A stretch of DNA of 64,000 nt from Dipylidium caninum (lineage: Eukaryota; Platyhelminthes; Cestoda; Cyclophyllidea; Dipylidiidae), in assembly GCA_017562135.1 (NCBI GenBank), contig QEYB01000895.1, positions 310,001-374,000 of the forward strand. Reading direction: 5' to 3'. Every line of letters starts with the position of its first letter. The stretch's first letter is position 1. Below the pieces are notes generated by a model. That model was not told the DNA's origin. It did no database searches and saw nothing but the letters and a program-made list of their open reading frames with translations. The translations under genes were made by a program, and so were the position numbers. Shown here piece after piece: positions 12,270-25,500 of this stretch.

Positions 12270-14831
12270 TTACCCACAGGCTGCCACAAAGGAGAGGGAG
12301 GGTCATTTGTCACGGGGAAGCCGTTTGCCGCCCTACGGCCGCCCGAGACAGGGGGACCCTCGCGCACGCGCGACACAAGAATGCGTCCGTCCACTCGACC
12401 GTCGGAGGCCGAGGGCGGACGGAGGCCCTCGCGGCCTCGCAGACGGTGTGTCGGCTCACACGGAGACGCGTTGGCACGAGCAGCTTCCATCTGCGAGCCC
12501 CTACTTTGGAGTCGTGACAGAAGCAGATAAAGTCTTCGGACTGCGTGGCCCACTTTTACCAAGTAAATACACCCGACGTGATGCTTGAAGTCTAGTCGAA
12601 TGAGGGCTGCCTCAGGACCAGTCGCAGGAAAGACCGCAGTCCCCTCTTGCGAACGCGCCGCCGCACTGACACGACGCGGGCGTAAAGGGGAAGAGAGGAA
12701 GGGCCATCAATCAACGAGGTGCTGATTTTATCCACCGGATGGAGGGAAGCGGGCAACGAGTCCACGGGAAGACTGGTGATTTATATGCACTAACGTACAC
12801 TTTCTGCGTCTCTGCACAGAGGTTTTTCCAATGTGCCTTCCTCACTGTGCACCTCAACCACCTGCCGACGTACCGGGAGTCGAAGAAGCCAAATTGCGCA
12901 GGGGGCACATGTCGCGCGGAGTGCGTCGATGTCGGTGAAACGCACGCCTGTCGACTCTCTCGGCCGTCCGCTCATGCTTCTGAAGCATCACCATGGCGCG
13001 CTGCGCCATCGTCCCCGCACTTTTGGAATTGACACCACTTCTGGAGACATGGTAGTGTCAAAATCCCTTGAACGCCCACTTCACATCGACAAAACTCGAC
13101 AGTGTGCTAGAAAAGCAGTCATTGAGGTGTATAAATTATAGCGATTTTGTGCTCACTTAACAGGACCGCTCGAAGCACTTTTAGGCCAACGTATTTCCTA
13201 ATAAAACGGTGGTCCAACATCAGATTTGCGGCGTCGTAAAAGTCCTTCCACCACGGCCAGTTGCAACCGCGTTTTGACGGCTGAAAAGAATACATCAAAA
13301 GCGTGATGCGAAGTAATGATGGGGGAATAAGCGAGGCATCCGCGGGTATTTTGACCAAACCACCTTCTGAGCTTCAGTCCTAGGGGAGGTGAAAAGCGCC
13401 CGGAGCAATGCTGTGTTAGACGCAGTGGCCAGTTGAAATTACCACCAGAAGACTTATATCTCATCCATCCGCGCGTTGACACGTGCAAAACGAAGGCGGA
13501 GGCGACTTCACCCAAATTGGCGTCTGTGAATGTCAGTAGGACGGAACCTCTGAGCGGCCTGGGACGTGGTGGAGAACGTGACCAGACAAAAGTAGAAATT
13601 GGCAACTTAAAAGCAAAAGCTGTAAGTCTCACGTGTTTTGAATATGCAAATAGTAGCACAATGCCACCGCTTCAAGGGGCGGAGGAGGTTTCCTCCTCTT
13701 AGCTCGGCTTCTACGCAACTCCTCGAATGGCGCCGTCCTGGGCATCTGGTCGGGGCCACGGCGACGACAAATCGGTTTACCCAACGAGGCGAGGTGATTA
13801 AACACCTGACGAGACAGACTTATCGTTAAAAAAAACGTATTGTTTGAAAATTGGTGCAAGCGAGTGAATTCAGTCTGGTGGATGTCATAAAGAGGATTTT
13901 ATGTCAAAAGGGGACATTGTAGAGTGTTTGTCGGCGCTGAATATTCGCACGACCGCCCGCCCACTCAGTTCACGCAATTAGCGTAAAGTGAATGGCCACA
14001 CTGGCTAATGTCCCCCCACAACTGCGACATCGGCCTTGTTGGGAGAGGGGGCGAAGCCCCCCGGCCACCGCGAGGATCCGCCGGGCGGCAACCGACGGGG
14101 AAGTGGGAACGGGCTGATGAAGTGTGACAGCGGGAGGCCCGAACGTAAACTCGCGCGGGGGCGGGGAGGCGGTGGGGTGGGCGGGCGACAGTCAGTCGGG
14201 TGAATTCAAAGCCATCCCACGCAACGTCACGCCGATTGCCAGCATGTTTAACGGACGTTGAGGGATTGGTGAAATGCATTACTAAAGTACGACTTCGAAA
14301 TGAAAAAATACACTTGCCTGAGATACTAATTTTAGGGGCAAATGGGCGTCGTCACAAGAGAGAAGCCTTTAGTCACGGAGGAAATAAAAGTTTTAGCAGA
14401 AAACAACTTTTGTCTGAAGCCCAGAAGGCAAAACAAGGCATCCAAAAAAAACAAAACTCGTGAAAAAACTGAAGTTCCGTAATTTACGAGATTCAAGTTC
14501 CAATCTGCTAAAGTAGCTGAACAAACTGAGAAAATGCAATCAAGGCTTTTGCAAGGCAAAACTTCTCAGATTAGCACATTTCAGGCCTCGTGGACTCATG
14601 AAAGTCGCGCGGCTGTCACCTCCTCGGTTCCGGAAGGGGAAGAAAACTGCCGGATGCCGCACATAGCGTCTGCGGAGGGAGGCGCAAAGGAACGAGTTCG
14701 GTCAGGGGACGTGTGTGCACGGAATGTCAAGTGTCAGGGAGACCCTTCCGGACACACGGGAAGAAAACAGGTGAACACAAAACAGCTCACCGAAAACGCC
14801 GAAATGACAAGTTTGCCTCATGGACAAAGTA

Positions 14832-14849
14832 TGTGTGTGTGTGTGTGTG
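14832..14849. repeat. (TG)n microsatellite
   Basis: About nine TG units in the intergenic region. Confidence 0.9.
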
Positions 14850-16055
14850 GACATTTCGGGAGTCAAAGTGAGGAGTCGCTAAAACTAAGGCCGCTTACGT
14901 CGTGTTATCCTGCATCATCACTGCCTCCCCATCCATGGGGCAAAAGTTGCGACTCCAGACGCATGACTGTATGTACACACGCATATATGTGCAGCTTCTA
15001 TTTGCCATGGCGTACTTTCAAACTTTCGCCAAATCATAACAACAGTCTCGCGGCTGCCATCGCTCGCACAAGTCAACTGCGGGGGGAAGTCGGAACTCAC
15101 CACTCACCTCACGCCTGCGTTGGAATCGAAAGTCGGAGGTTTCCACCTCCTGCCTCCCTTCCTTTAGCAATGCAAGGAAAACCAAGGCAAACGATTTGGG
15201 GCCCATCCTATTCGTGGGTGAAATAGGTAATGTGGGATCTGCGTCTGCAAATCCGAGACTGACTGACCGACTGAGGTCAGTTCACAACAGTCCACGACCT
15301 TCAAGCTGAAAACGCGGAAGATTTGTGAATTGAACATCGCGACATGATAAGACGGTAGCAGATTTCGCTGGAACGCTCGCACTGGAAAAAGAAATTAGAA
15401 GAAAAAAGTCTCGCGTAGATTTCACGTTACTGCTCAGGGTAAGCGACGCTGCGTCGTAAATAACCTTGTTTCAGACGGCAAAGAAGCTTAAATTGGAGAA
15501 ATTACACTCCTGAGCGCACTGGATTAGAAGGTGGAAAAGTCAACTGGCCTCCACGGCGACACATTGAGAGCGAGCAATCACAATAAAACAGTTTAGACGG
15601 ATTAAAACGATTTCGGAAGAATCGAGTTGCTCGAAAAAATTGGCCCTCGGCTGGTGAAAAAAGTCACAATCTAGAGCAGAGAACAAAAATGCCCTTTTGG
15701 CCAAATCAAAAGCTTGTTTACTGTCGACTGGCAGAGGAAAGCATGAATGCGATTTACTCACTCAACAGAAAACAGTGCTTTGCTTGGACTTGTTCAGTCG
15801 GAGATCACATGCACTTAAAATCCGGCCGAGACATGCTCCAGAGATCTTGATTAGTCCGTCAAGGCGTCAAGAGTTGGTGGCCATCCCCCCCGTGGGCAAG
15901 TAGCTTGCATGTGAGGGGGCGGGAGCCACCAAGCCATCCAAATTTCCTGCAACTCCCTTTGACCGGGAGCGTTCTCCCTCTCCCTCTCCCTTCCCCCCAT
16001 AAGGTCGTGTACATGGAAAATTCACCGATCTACGAGGCCAAGCTTAGTCGAAGCG

Positions 16056-16176
16056 CGCCGAGCCCCGACGAAGGATCCGAGGTTTGGGGTGTGGACTGCG
16101 TGACCTTCGCTGATGAAGTGGTCCTTCGGTTATCCAAGCCTCAGCAGCAAATGCAATGCATCATGCCTTACCCAAG
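16056..16176 (+). pseudogene. possible reverse-transcriptase relic (very tentative)
   Basis: One frame here reads DCVTFADEVVLRLSKPQQQM. That resembles the catalytic box region of non-LTR retrotransposon reverse transcriptases (usually [FY]ADD followed by hydrophobics, then a Pro/Gln-rich turn). The second Asp of the box is Glu. Only about 40 residues look related and nothing recognisable flanks them, so this is a decayed fragment at most and may be chance. Confidence 0.2.
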
Positions 16177-16380
16177 GGCCCCATGGATATGAGCAGGTAT
16201 GATGACGAAAAGTTCATTTCGGAACGCCGACGCAGGTTGCACCCAGCCAATGGAAAAGTGACAGCCTACGGGGAACTCGTGTGAGCACCTCGGAGGCGAC
16301 AGCCAAGCACTCGACTCGCTCCACAATTCATTCAAATTAAGCGGATGAAGAGAAGGTGAGAAAAGGCCATACAAAAATGC

Positions 16381-16386
16381 TTTATT
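16381..16386 (-). terminator. AATAAA polyadenylation signal of BUB3
   Basis: TTTATT on the + strand reads AATAAA on the - strand, about 98 bases after the BUB3 stop codon (16484-16486). That is a normal spacing for the 3' end of this transcript. Confidence 0.7.
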
Positions 16387-16483
16387 ACGAGTAAACATAC
16401 AAAATCTGCCCATAACAATGATAAAACGACGGGAACGGATATGCACGATAAAAAGAGCTTTTGTGTCTGACAATTCAGCAGAT

Positions 16484-19400
16484 TTAATAGCGGGTGGGAG
16501 GCACGGTGGGAGGGGCTGAGATGGTGGCACCACTGGAGCCGGCATTGGCTGGTGGCATGTTCTTGCGGCGCACCTCGAAGTCAGCCACCGAGCGGATGTA
16601 GATGGCCGGGGGTGGTACATCGGGGATTTCTCCATTTTCGAAGAGATAGGACACTCCAATCGCCAACTGTGTCCCGTCCTCGCAAAAGTCCAGGCAGCTG
16701 ATGGTCGTGGGGTATTTCTCGAATTGCGCTAGCCATTTGCGATTGAACCCATCCCATGTGTTCACCATGCCATCCGACCCCCCTATTGCCAAACAAAAAT
16801 AACCTCCACTTCAAATTTCCAACTGCAAAAAAATTTACTATGTGGTGGCCGCACGAAGGCGCAATAGAGGGCGCGCATACCAGAAAGGCTATCAACTTAA
16901 TGCGGTTGGACGGATTTCAGCAAAAACAGGAGTTTAAGAAATAACAGATGGGTGATTTTACTCAATCCACAAGAAGACTTAAACATCGCAAGATTTAATT
17001 CAAATGACATAGCCTCGTGGAGAAGAAATGTTTCCTCTTTCTTCGCATTTTTCGGTAGTTCAAAAGTCCACAAATAAGAACAGCGGCCTATGCCTATTCG
17101 CCAAGACCTCTTTAAGGCTGTCACACAGGCTTATCGTAGCAAGTGATAGATTTTACCACAAAAAAAAATAAATGAACCGAACGCTAGAGGACAGTCCATA
17201 GGATGTATGCGAGGAAAAAGAGAGCTAATACTAAGAACCAGCATCAGGCTAATTTCATCACTTCGTTTCCGGTTTAGAGCAGAATAGAGGGGATTATTGA
17301 AGTGAAATAGCAAAAAGAGCTGAAAGGAGTGGTTCGAAGAGGCTCACCTGTAGCAAAAGTGTTGTAACGCTGGTGAAATGATATTGCTGTAACAGGGTAG
17401 ATCACCTCGCGGTTCTCCTCCTTCTTCCGGTGACATTTGAAGACGTAAGAGTTCTTCTGAGACTCCTGACTCTTGTCAAACATGTGCACCGCAACACGAC
17501 CTAGGTTAACAATACCCATGAGCGGTCAGCATGTGCCAACGGCGCATAATAATTCATTACACTGGGTGTTGAGATATCAAATGACTGCAATGGGAGCAGT
17601 TGCTAAGACTCCAGACAGAGCGAGCAGAAATTCTACCCAATTCGCCATTGTATTCGAGACAATTCGGAGTCTCATGGCATTTAACGAGGCAACAAAAAGG
17701 CAATGGCGAGAATCATAGGAATTCTATGAGCCCATGTATAGCACGAGTGAACAATAAATCCCATTCGTGGGCGTGGCAACGTAACTTTTCAAGGTTAGCA
17801 ATGTCCCACCAAAAAGGCAATTGTATCTTAGAACCAGATTTTTACAGTCGAACTGAACACAGTATATAAAAAGTTTAAATAAAATATTTTAGTTAGATAT
17901 CCTTCATCGGCAACCCATTTCCTCTCGAGTCCCGTTGAAATTGCAACTTAAGAGTACACATTTTTGTACATACAAGGTCTCTAAGTTCACGCTCGCTAAC
18001 AAAAACCCTCATGTGCCGTGGACATGGTAAGTAATGTGTTTCAACGTTTCCTTGTTGTCGAGTGATACCCTCAGATACTAAAGGAAGAATTGGCTGAGAC
18101 TGCACTTCTGTGAGAGCGAGAGAGTTAAAGACTCAAGCCAATTAAAACTTATGCTGTAATGTCATTTGGGAAAAAAGGAAGACATAATTACATTGATGCG
18201 TATAAAGCGGACGTAACTGAGCGGAGAAAATGCCAGAAAAAGCGCTCCCCATTATTTCAATGGGTAGCAAAGTAGAAGTTAGAGAGTAAACTTCCAACTT
18301 TAATCGTCAAACTTTCAAAATGGTAATTTTGACGCACGATTAAGCGCAAGGGGAACTTTACAAGGCAATTGTTCTAAGTTGAGAGCAACATATTACACAT
18401 TTTACACGGTCAGTATTTGTTACACTAAGGACTTGTCAGGAGAATAGTTTGAGGTGGAAGCATCAAGTAGGCCATGTATTACGCGAATCTTGGTTGGCTG
18501 GACGAAATTAAAACTAATTAAAGCAGAAGACCACGATAACAATTGTTTAGAGCCAGCCTAGGAAGGAACATCGAGTAAACAATGTCAACTATAGCTGACC
18601 ATTGATAACAGGCCTAAAAAAAATTAAAATAGTTAGAGCGTAAACTTGTCTAAATGTGCACAGTGGAGAGTGGAGAAAGAACAAGCGGGTTTCTCAGGAA
18701 AAATCAAACGGTCGTCCAGCTGGTTTGTGTGATTAGGATCTCATCCGCCATGAATAAGCATAACTGAGGAAGACGGCTGAAGTTCACCTGCCACAAGTGA
18801 CCTTAAAGATTCTTTAAAACCGAAGAACATCCTACTTTCGTACAACATCATGCAACTATGACGCGAGTTACTAGGACTTTTTTCTGAACAAAAGGTCTAA
18901 AGCATTCAAGAATAACTATACAGTGGTGCGCAGATTCGTAAATGTGAGTGTTAAGGACGACTATTAGGAAAGGAAAGCTAAACATAGCTTATTCGGCATC
19001 GACAAGAAGAGAGTAAAAAAAATGTCCTTTTACTATTCATGCTTAGAGAAATTCGACCAAATCAACTGCAAAATTAACTGCAATATACAGAAAATTTAGG
19101 AGGAATGGAAATGTGAAACAAGGCAAGAAGAGGGGAACTAGTTTTAGGAGAACAATAGTCATACCTGACGGCTTGTATTTTTGAATAAACAAAAAAATCT
19201 CTACTTAACTGTCTTCAGGAGGCGATAAGCACAACGATGGTGGAGAACTTAAATATTTTAACATAGCTGTGAAAGATGTGACTACAGCGGATTGTGAAAA
19301 TGTCAACGCAAACTACTAAACCCATCCGTCTAAAGACGAGCAATATAGGGGCTGCATGACAGGAGGAGGAGGGTGGAGGAAAGAGGGGAGGCGAGAAATG

Positions 19401-22400
19401 TTTGTCGGATTAGGGAGACAGAAAGGTGGGTGTGAGGTAGGCGTAGTGATGTGTACTATACGCTGCAGAGATTCAGTCCAGCCGACATGAATGCCAAAAA
19501 TAAGTGCATAGCCATCCCGTTGAATTGGCTGGACCACACAAAGGCACAAGCAGACATGCGGGCAGAAATATGCGCATACCGCCGCACGCTAAGAATTTCT
19601 GCTACGTGAAAGTGAACAAAAAAGGGACGCCTAAAAACTCTAGGAGTGGAGTAATAACCCAAGAGAACAAGAGTTGATCTCCTGGATATTAAGAGGAAGT
19701 GAACAGCAATACTCAGCATCGATGTTAACCATTTTCATCAGTTAACACAACGTATAGAAGAGAGGAAAGTATTAAAGCAAGTCTTTAAAAAGTTGGAAAA
19801 AGGCAATTAAACCGGAATGTTAAAGAGGTGTCTTAGCCAACAGGAGTCATACTGAACTGATTGGGTGAAAATTTCTGCTTCGAAGTTTATAAGATCGTCT
19901 CGTTCAACCATGATATATTTCTCCGCATTTATCGAATATGAGCTGAAGTCGCCAGAGACTGCGCTATGCTGGAAGAGTAAGTTCTGCATTTGATGCATTC
20001 TCCATCAGAATAATATCTTCCAAAATTGTTAATCCCGCTAATTTGCCAATTTAGAAATGATAAAAAAAACTTGTCGTTGAACCTTACACGGATAAGGTGT
20101 GTTGGTCACCGTTGGATCTTGCGTCCAATTAGATAGAAATTTATATAACACGAGAAAAAGTGCTACTTGCGAAATGTCACTAAATTTGTGATAAAAACAA
20201 AGTGGAAAAAATTTACGCAGCGAGTTTATATAAGAAATGCAAGTAATCAGCCTAAAGAAAAGGCTAAAAAAATTTAAACTATAGGAAGCATGATGATGTG
20301 CCAAAAAAAACCTTCAATGGAGCCCATGACGAAGCCCTGGCCGTTGGGGAAGCAGCGAATAATGCGCGTTTGATAACGGAGGGTGGACTCTTGTTGTTCG
20401 ATGGGTTGGGCCATGTTACGTAGGTCCCAAAGAAGGACATGACGGCCGGCGGTGCCGACAACCAGGGTGGTGTTGACAGCGTCCATTGTGAAAACGCTGT
20501 CTGGCTGCTGGTGCACCGATACTGCACCACCGGCAGATGCGTCGCCTGTGGAAGTGGCGCTGGCAGCCCGGGGATCCCACACACGTACCGTCTTGTCCCA
20601 GCTCCCAGTCAGCGGTGCGCCGATGGCCTGACTGTAGAGCGCCACGCTTACAGCACGATTGCATTTGCCCAAGTTCATCACTAAAACCACACACGAGGTA
20701 GCTATGGCATATCAGTCAGAGAAAGGATGATTCACAGACCGTCTCGGGGCATAAACAACAATGGAGAATGTCGAGGACTCTGAGACGTTGGCGTTAATCT
20801 GTAGGGACACGCACAATAAAGTCAACTGTTGGTGGTTATTGCAAGGGTTGTACGTAAACTTAAAAATTCAGTGACGATTAAACAAATTAATAAATGCAAT
20901 GTATTTCCCGTCAGGTTTCTCCTGTCCGATGCAAAATAATGCCGAAACAGATGGATGACTAGAAGAAAAACCCATCAATCTACTTCACTGAGGTCATTTT
21001 GGGGCAAGTGCAACGTAAATGATCGCACTAGAATAATACAGTAGTTATGGGATCGTGTCATCGTCAGAATTTCTAAAATAGTAACAATGTGAGTTCGCAA
21101 GATGTAATGTTAATTTTTACGGAAACGGTTGAAAAACAGATACAATCTCATGAACGTATCAAAAACCTTTCTACCAAAGTCATAAGGCACATTTTGTTTA
21201 CCCTTCTACAGAGTTTGTGAGCAAAACATTCCTACGAACAGGTAAAAACAACAGCTAAAAGCTTCACCTGATTCAAGACCAGCACACACATCATGTTAGA
21301 ATTTCGTCACCACATTCCACTGCTCAACTATTAACAGTTTTGTTACAAGAGGTCATTAATTCACAGCCTACAGGTAACGAGTCTGTGTATGAGAAGACAC
21401 AGCGGCACTCTTGTAAAAGGCACATGAAGATCTAAAATGGGGATCAAATAATTGTCCAACTTAGCAAGCATTCACACTGAAACCTACATAATCCAACTTA
21501 AGTGTTACTCAGAAAAGGACATTAAAATTGCGCGGATTGGGAGAACAAATAAGGCTGATTTATGTAGGCATTGAAATCGAAAACCTTTGGAATAGATAAT
21601 TTTTGAAAAGCAACGAACTTGACAATATACAGCACGCACAGGTAATTTAGCCTATTAGAAGTAGGTTAGACTACATTAAATGAATAATGAACTGCAAAGA
21701 AGAACGATACAGTGTTAAATTTATGCGGAAGTGTATTCCAAAAGGCGAATGCTACAGGAAAATTTACCAGGAGTGAGAACGGACCTAACCTGGGGAAAGA
21801 AGGCTGGCGATAAGGGGAGGTTGGGGGAGAAACATTAGTCGACTTACTAACAGACGGGAGACGGACGTAGGAAATAGGGCATACAGGCTCATCTCTTGTT
21901 AGGTTACTCCACAAATGATCATTTAAAAATGCAGTACGATTATAATATGCGACCCCCCAAATGAGACGCATGAAAATCGGTTATACATTTGAAAAAAAGG
22001 AAGTATTGACAGCTCTGCGGAAAGATTCATTTAGCACTACCCATCATATGTAGATCATAATTAGAAAAAGAATGACCTATAGTTAGTTCCTTCAAAGCTC
22101 TCAAAAGTAACATATTTAAGAAATTCGCAAGGTATAGACATAATCCCATAGGGAATAAAAAAGCTTAGAGGCAAGTCTTAAGATCGTGGCAATTTCTCTG
22201 TAAATCAATTCGCCATTAAAAAGCTAACCAGCTTATAAAGTGTTGTTTGACAGAAAGTGAGAGACCATACCTTGGGAAGTGTTGAGGTCGAAATACTTGA
22301 CAGCGCCCTCCAGAGAGCCCGAGACAGCGTGCAATGCATCAGCAAAGCAGCTGGCAAGTACTGGACAAGCATGCTCATAGGAGGAGCGCTGACCCCCCGA

Positions 22401-22550
22401 CGTAACATCATAAAGGCGCACGGTGCAGTCCCAACTGGAGGCCAAAAGAAACTGAGCCCCTTTGCCAGGCTGGAAGTGTACCGCGCTTATTGTGTCCGTC
22501 GGCAAATTAGATAGTTTAAATTGGTCGCCTGTTGTCACGGCTGGTGGCAT
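16484..22550 (-). CDS. BUB3: BUB3 spindle checkpoint WD-repeat protein
   Basis: This is BUB3, the WD40 propeller that recruits BUB1 and BUBR1/MAD3 to kinetochores in the spindle assembly checkpoint. Exons (- strand) are 22550-22271, 20680-20312, 17500-17348 and 16782-16484. Every phase closes and the protein is 366 residues (vertebrate BUB3 about 328). Motifs in order: FLLASSWDCTVRLYDV near residue 35, LTGSWDKTVRVWDPR, LVVGTAGRHVLLWDLRNM, QTRIIRCFPNGQGFVMGSIE, GRVAVHMFD, SYVFKCHRKKEENREVIYPV, FATGGSDGMVNTWDGFN and a final GTQLAIGVSYLFE. GTAGR..LLWDLRNM and YVFKCHR distinguish BUB3 from its relative RAE1/GLE2. The C-terminus has a Pro/Ala-rich extension of roughly 30-40 residues. ATG 22550-22548 is chosen because the family-conserved DQFKLSNLP segment follows at once. 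Introns are AT-rich and 1.6-2.8 kb long. Confidence 0.95.
17501..20311 (-). other. large AT-rich BUB3 intron
   Basis: This 2.8-kb intron separates the second and third coding exons. I see no nested gene, transposon terminus or long repeat in it. The open frames inside are short and lack recognisable domains. Confidence 0.7.
20681..22270 (-). other. AT-rich BUB3 intron 1
   Basis: A 1.6-kb intron between the first and second coding exons. Nothing recognisable is seen inside on either strand. Confidence 0.7.
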
Positions 22551-22553
22551 TAT

Positions 22554-22560
22554 TCTACAA
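22554..22560 (-). promoter_or_regulatory. 3' splice site just upstream of BUB3 start codon
   Basis: On the - strand a TTGTAG acceptor ends at 22555, leaving only four bases (AATA) before the ATG. This suggests that the 5' untranslated leader is joined here, either from an upstream exon or by spliced-leader trans-splicing, which flatworms use. The sequence alone cannot decide between these. Confidence 0.35.
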
Positions 22561-25500
22561 ATATATGAGAAATGTCAGGTTTAATAACATTTTTTATGTA
22601 AGTTTATTCATATTATGGTGACCTTTTTGCAAAGTGCTCAAAGAATATAGCTGGAAAGTCAAACGGGAGGGTTATAAATAGAGTGAGAGCTTCAAGTCAA
22701 TGGCGTCTTTCATCTGACAAAAACATGCTTTAGGCAACAAGGATACGGAATTATTTTAAATGGAAATATAGAAAACAAACAGAAGGAAAATAAATAGCCA
22801 AACATAATAACAGCAAGAAAAATCAAAGTGGCTGATATTTTTATTTTTTCACATAACAAAAAGTAAACGTACAACAGGAAGACAAAGATTGCCAACACAT
22901 TTTGATCAAGAGAAAGTTAAGCAGGAATGCTATTATTCATACGCTACACCAGCGGCGCTTCCATTTGTGAAACTCGCAAGACTAGTAGTTGAACAAGAAT
23001 GGTTTCAAAAACATTCAAAAACATATCGGCTGAGACACACAGGAAATCACAAACTATAATTCTTCTATAAACCATTGTGAATCTGGAAAAGCTCCCCCAG
23101 AGAGCGGGGTCGTCGTTCTACCACCCTTTCACAAACGATACTATCAGTTCCAGTCTTGTGTGAAGTCTTTGAAATGGTGGTAAGGCCAGGGAACCAGTGG
23201 AAAGACGAACAGAGAGGTTTGAGGAAATTTGGAGACTTGACAGATTGCTGTAACCATAAGACAACGATGGAATAGAGCTTCCCCAAGAAGATTATTAAAA
23301 CCGGCTGGTGAATCATCGCAGCTATGCGATAATAAGGTCCAGCGAAAGGATCGGACGGATAGGGACAGAGCATCTGGTTCAAGTTAACATGGGTCAACTG
23401 AAAAGCAAAGGTTAATCCGTAAGGCGCACTACTCATATAATTGTGAGTAGAAAAGCTATTTGAGGCATACCAAACCGAGTGGTTGAAGGAAGAGAAAGTG
23501 GTAGAGCGTCTGTATGGCCAGAGAAGTCAAAACCCAGCGAAAATCTCCCATAGGTTCGATCGAGTAGGCGGCTAAATCAGAAAAGATAGAAGGAAACTTA
23601 GTCATCCAAACTATACGCCTAGATCGTTCTAACATAACATTGACAGGAGGCGGAAAGATCAGTCAAGTCAATGAGCTCAGGGAGAGATGTTAGAAGGAAC
23701 ACCAGGTAATTCGAGAGTTGATGCTGAAAAGTTACTGAGGGAGGCATCTGGATTATGCTAGAGACACCATAAATTTATCAAGAGATGAAATTAATTAGCA
23801 ATTGTGGAAGAAATCAATTAAACTAAAAGGCACATAGAAAAATGGAAACTTTAAAAATTACGTTGGGGGAATAGTAACAAACTACAAAGGAGACGAATAA
23901 AGCTAAAGCTTCGTAAACAAGTTTTTAAACACGGAGCGCACAGTTTCACAAATAACTTTTAATTGATAAATGTAAACCATCGTGCAGGTGGCATCGTAAA
24001 CGAATATTGGTACAATCCATTGAAAAGATTATTTTAAAAAGGGGAATTCGATGGTGTCGCAATAATCATGTCCCAAAAAGTTAGTTCTCTTCCCAGGCTT
24101 CAGCGTTGACACTTATTTAGTAACTCAAGTTTACATAGATTAATTTAAGTAAGTATATCGTCTTTAATTGTTAAAAAATAACATAGACATTTCCCAACCT
24201 ATATGACTAGGCATTATTGATTGACACATGACAGTTTCTCCGAACTATGGAAAACTTGTGGCATGTTATTGAATATATTTTCGGTTGGCTGTAATGTAAA
24301 AACGAACTTGCGGAAAGCATTTGCCTGAATGTGAAATTCTAAGTGCAATGAGCAACAAAGCGACAATGGATGCGGTGAGCACCTAACTGATGAAACTAAC
24401 CACAAGCCCGTATCAGGCGAACGAGATATCACAACATCCTTTAGAATTCACTGCAATATATGAAAAAGACGGACATACGCCACAGCTTGAGGTAAAAGTA
24501 ACGCATAACTCAAGAGAGATGGTGGAAAGGCTATTCACCTTAAGTGCCAAATAAAGGTCCCATTTGCGGTATAGTGAAAAAAATGTAGCCGAGCAAGAAA
24601 CACACTTCCACATACTTACGACAACTTTCAGCCTTTTACTGAAGAGGACATCTAGTATTAAATGGGTTAAAATTAAGAGATATATGAAAACTGAAAGAAA
24701 AAGTGGTTTAAAAACGAAATCAAGATAAAACACCAATGAATGTTAAGAGTATAACCAAATCTTAAGTTCACGAAGGTAATTTGTGCACCGTGGCAATGAA
24801 ACTTCAAATGATATGAACTTTTCGAGTTTACAAACAAAGATTCCGAAGTTAACTCCAAAAGCATAAGCATTAATGGGAGCCTCGTGCAATATTAACATTC
24901 ATGAAGCCAATTCAAAAATAAGCAAAATTTGAGCAGCAGCCATTAGTGTTACTTTAGTGTCTTGATAACTATTTGCCTCATACCTCTTGTCACCCGACTG
25001 AATCCAACACGTCTGCATACGAAAGTGTTTTAACAAGATCATGTCTTGGAACTATGCTAAAATAAATTATTCAAAGAACATGTTGTCCGTGTGTTCCATC
25101 TCCAAAATAAACAAGGAGTAACCAATCAACAAATTCTATGGAATAAAAATCTTACAAGTCCCCAGAAAATTGCTTACATATATTTTAATAATGGAATTCG
25201 TGTTACATTTAGTAGAAAAAAACGAGATTATAAGGAAATAACCAAACTCTTTTGCAAGCTATCATACAAATGTTAGGTATTGTCGATATGACGTACATTG
25301 TTGGTCCAGAATGCAGGCTGGAACAATAAGGATGAGGATATGCTGAATGAAGTAGATGACTCTAAGAGCGGGCTAAAAAGCAAGACAAAGTGATACAATA
25401 GACTTCTCGATTCATGGCCATTGGCGTTTGATCATACTGCTAACCGAAACTTATAAAAACTGGGTAGCCATAAATAATCCAAACCATTTCAAGGATCACT

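Larger units (their letters stand above)
7497..16380. other. intergenic region with no supportable gene
   Basis: This stretch is GC-rich and holds many chance open frames on both strands. The longest (14534-15226, 230 codons) has no recognisable domain and biased low-complexity composition. It should include the PPP2R5 3' untranslated region, but no clear AATAAA lies close behind the stop. Simple repeats occur at 8840-8858 (GA), 9058-9085 (CCT), 12234-12269 (CA then GA) and 14832-14849 (TG). A weak reverse-transcriptase-like fragment is noted near 16080. No RNA gene was recognised. Confidence 0.6.

Noticed and set aside
14534..15226. 230-codon open frame on the + strand
   Set aside because: Low-complexity, no domain, no splice context, and lies in GC-rich DNA where long chance frames are common.
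7497..16380. Search for tRNA, rRNA or snRNA genes
   Set aside because: No cloverleaf with consensus A and B boxes and no conserved rRNA segment was recognised by eye.
24413..24736. Hydrophobic - strand open frame resembling a membrane protein
   Set aside because: Phe/Leu/Ile-rich translation is expected from AT-rich DNA; no conserved motif.
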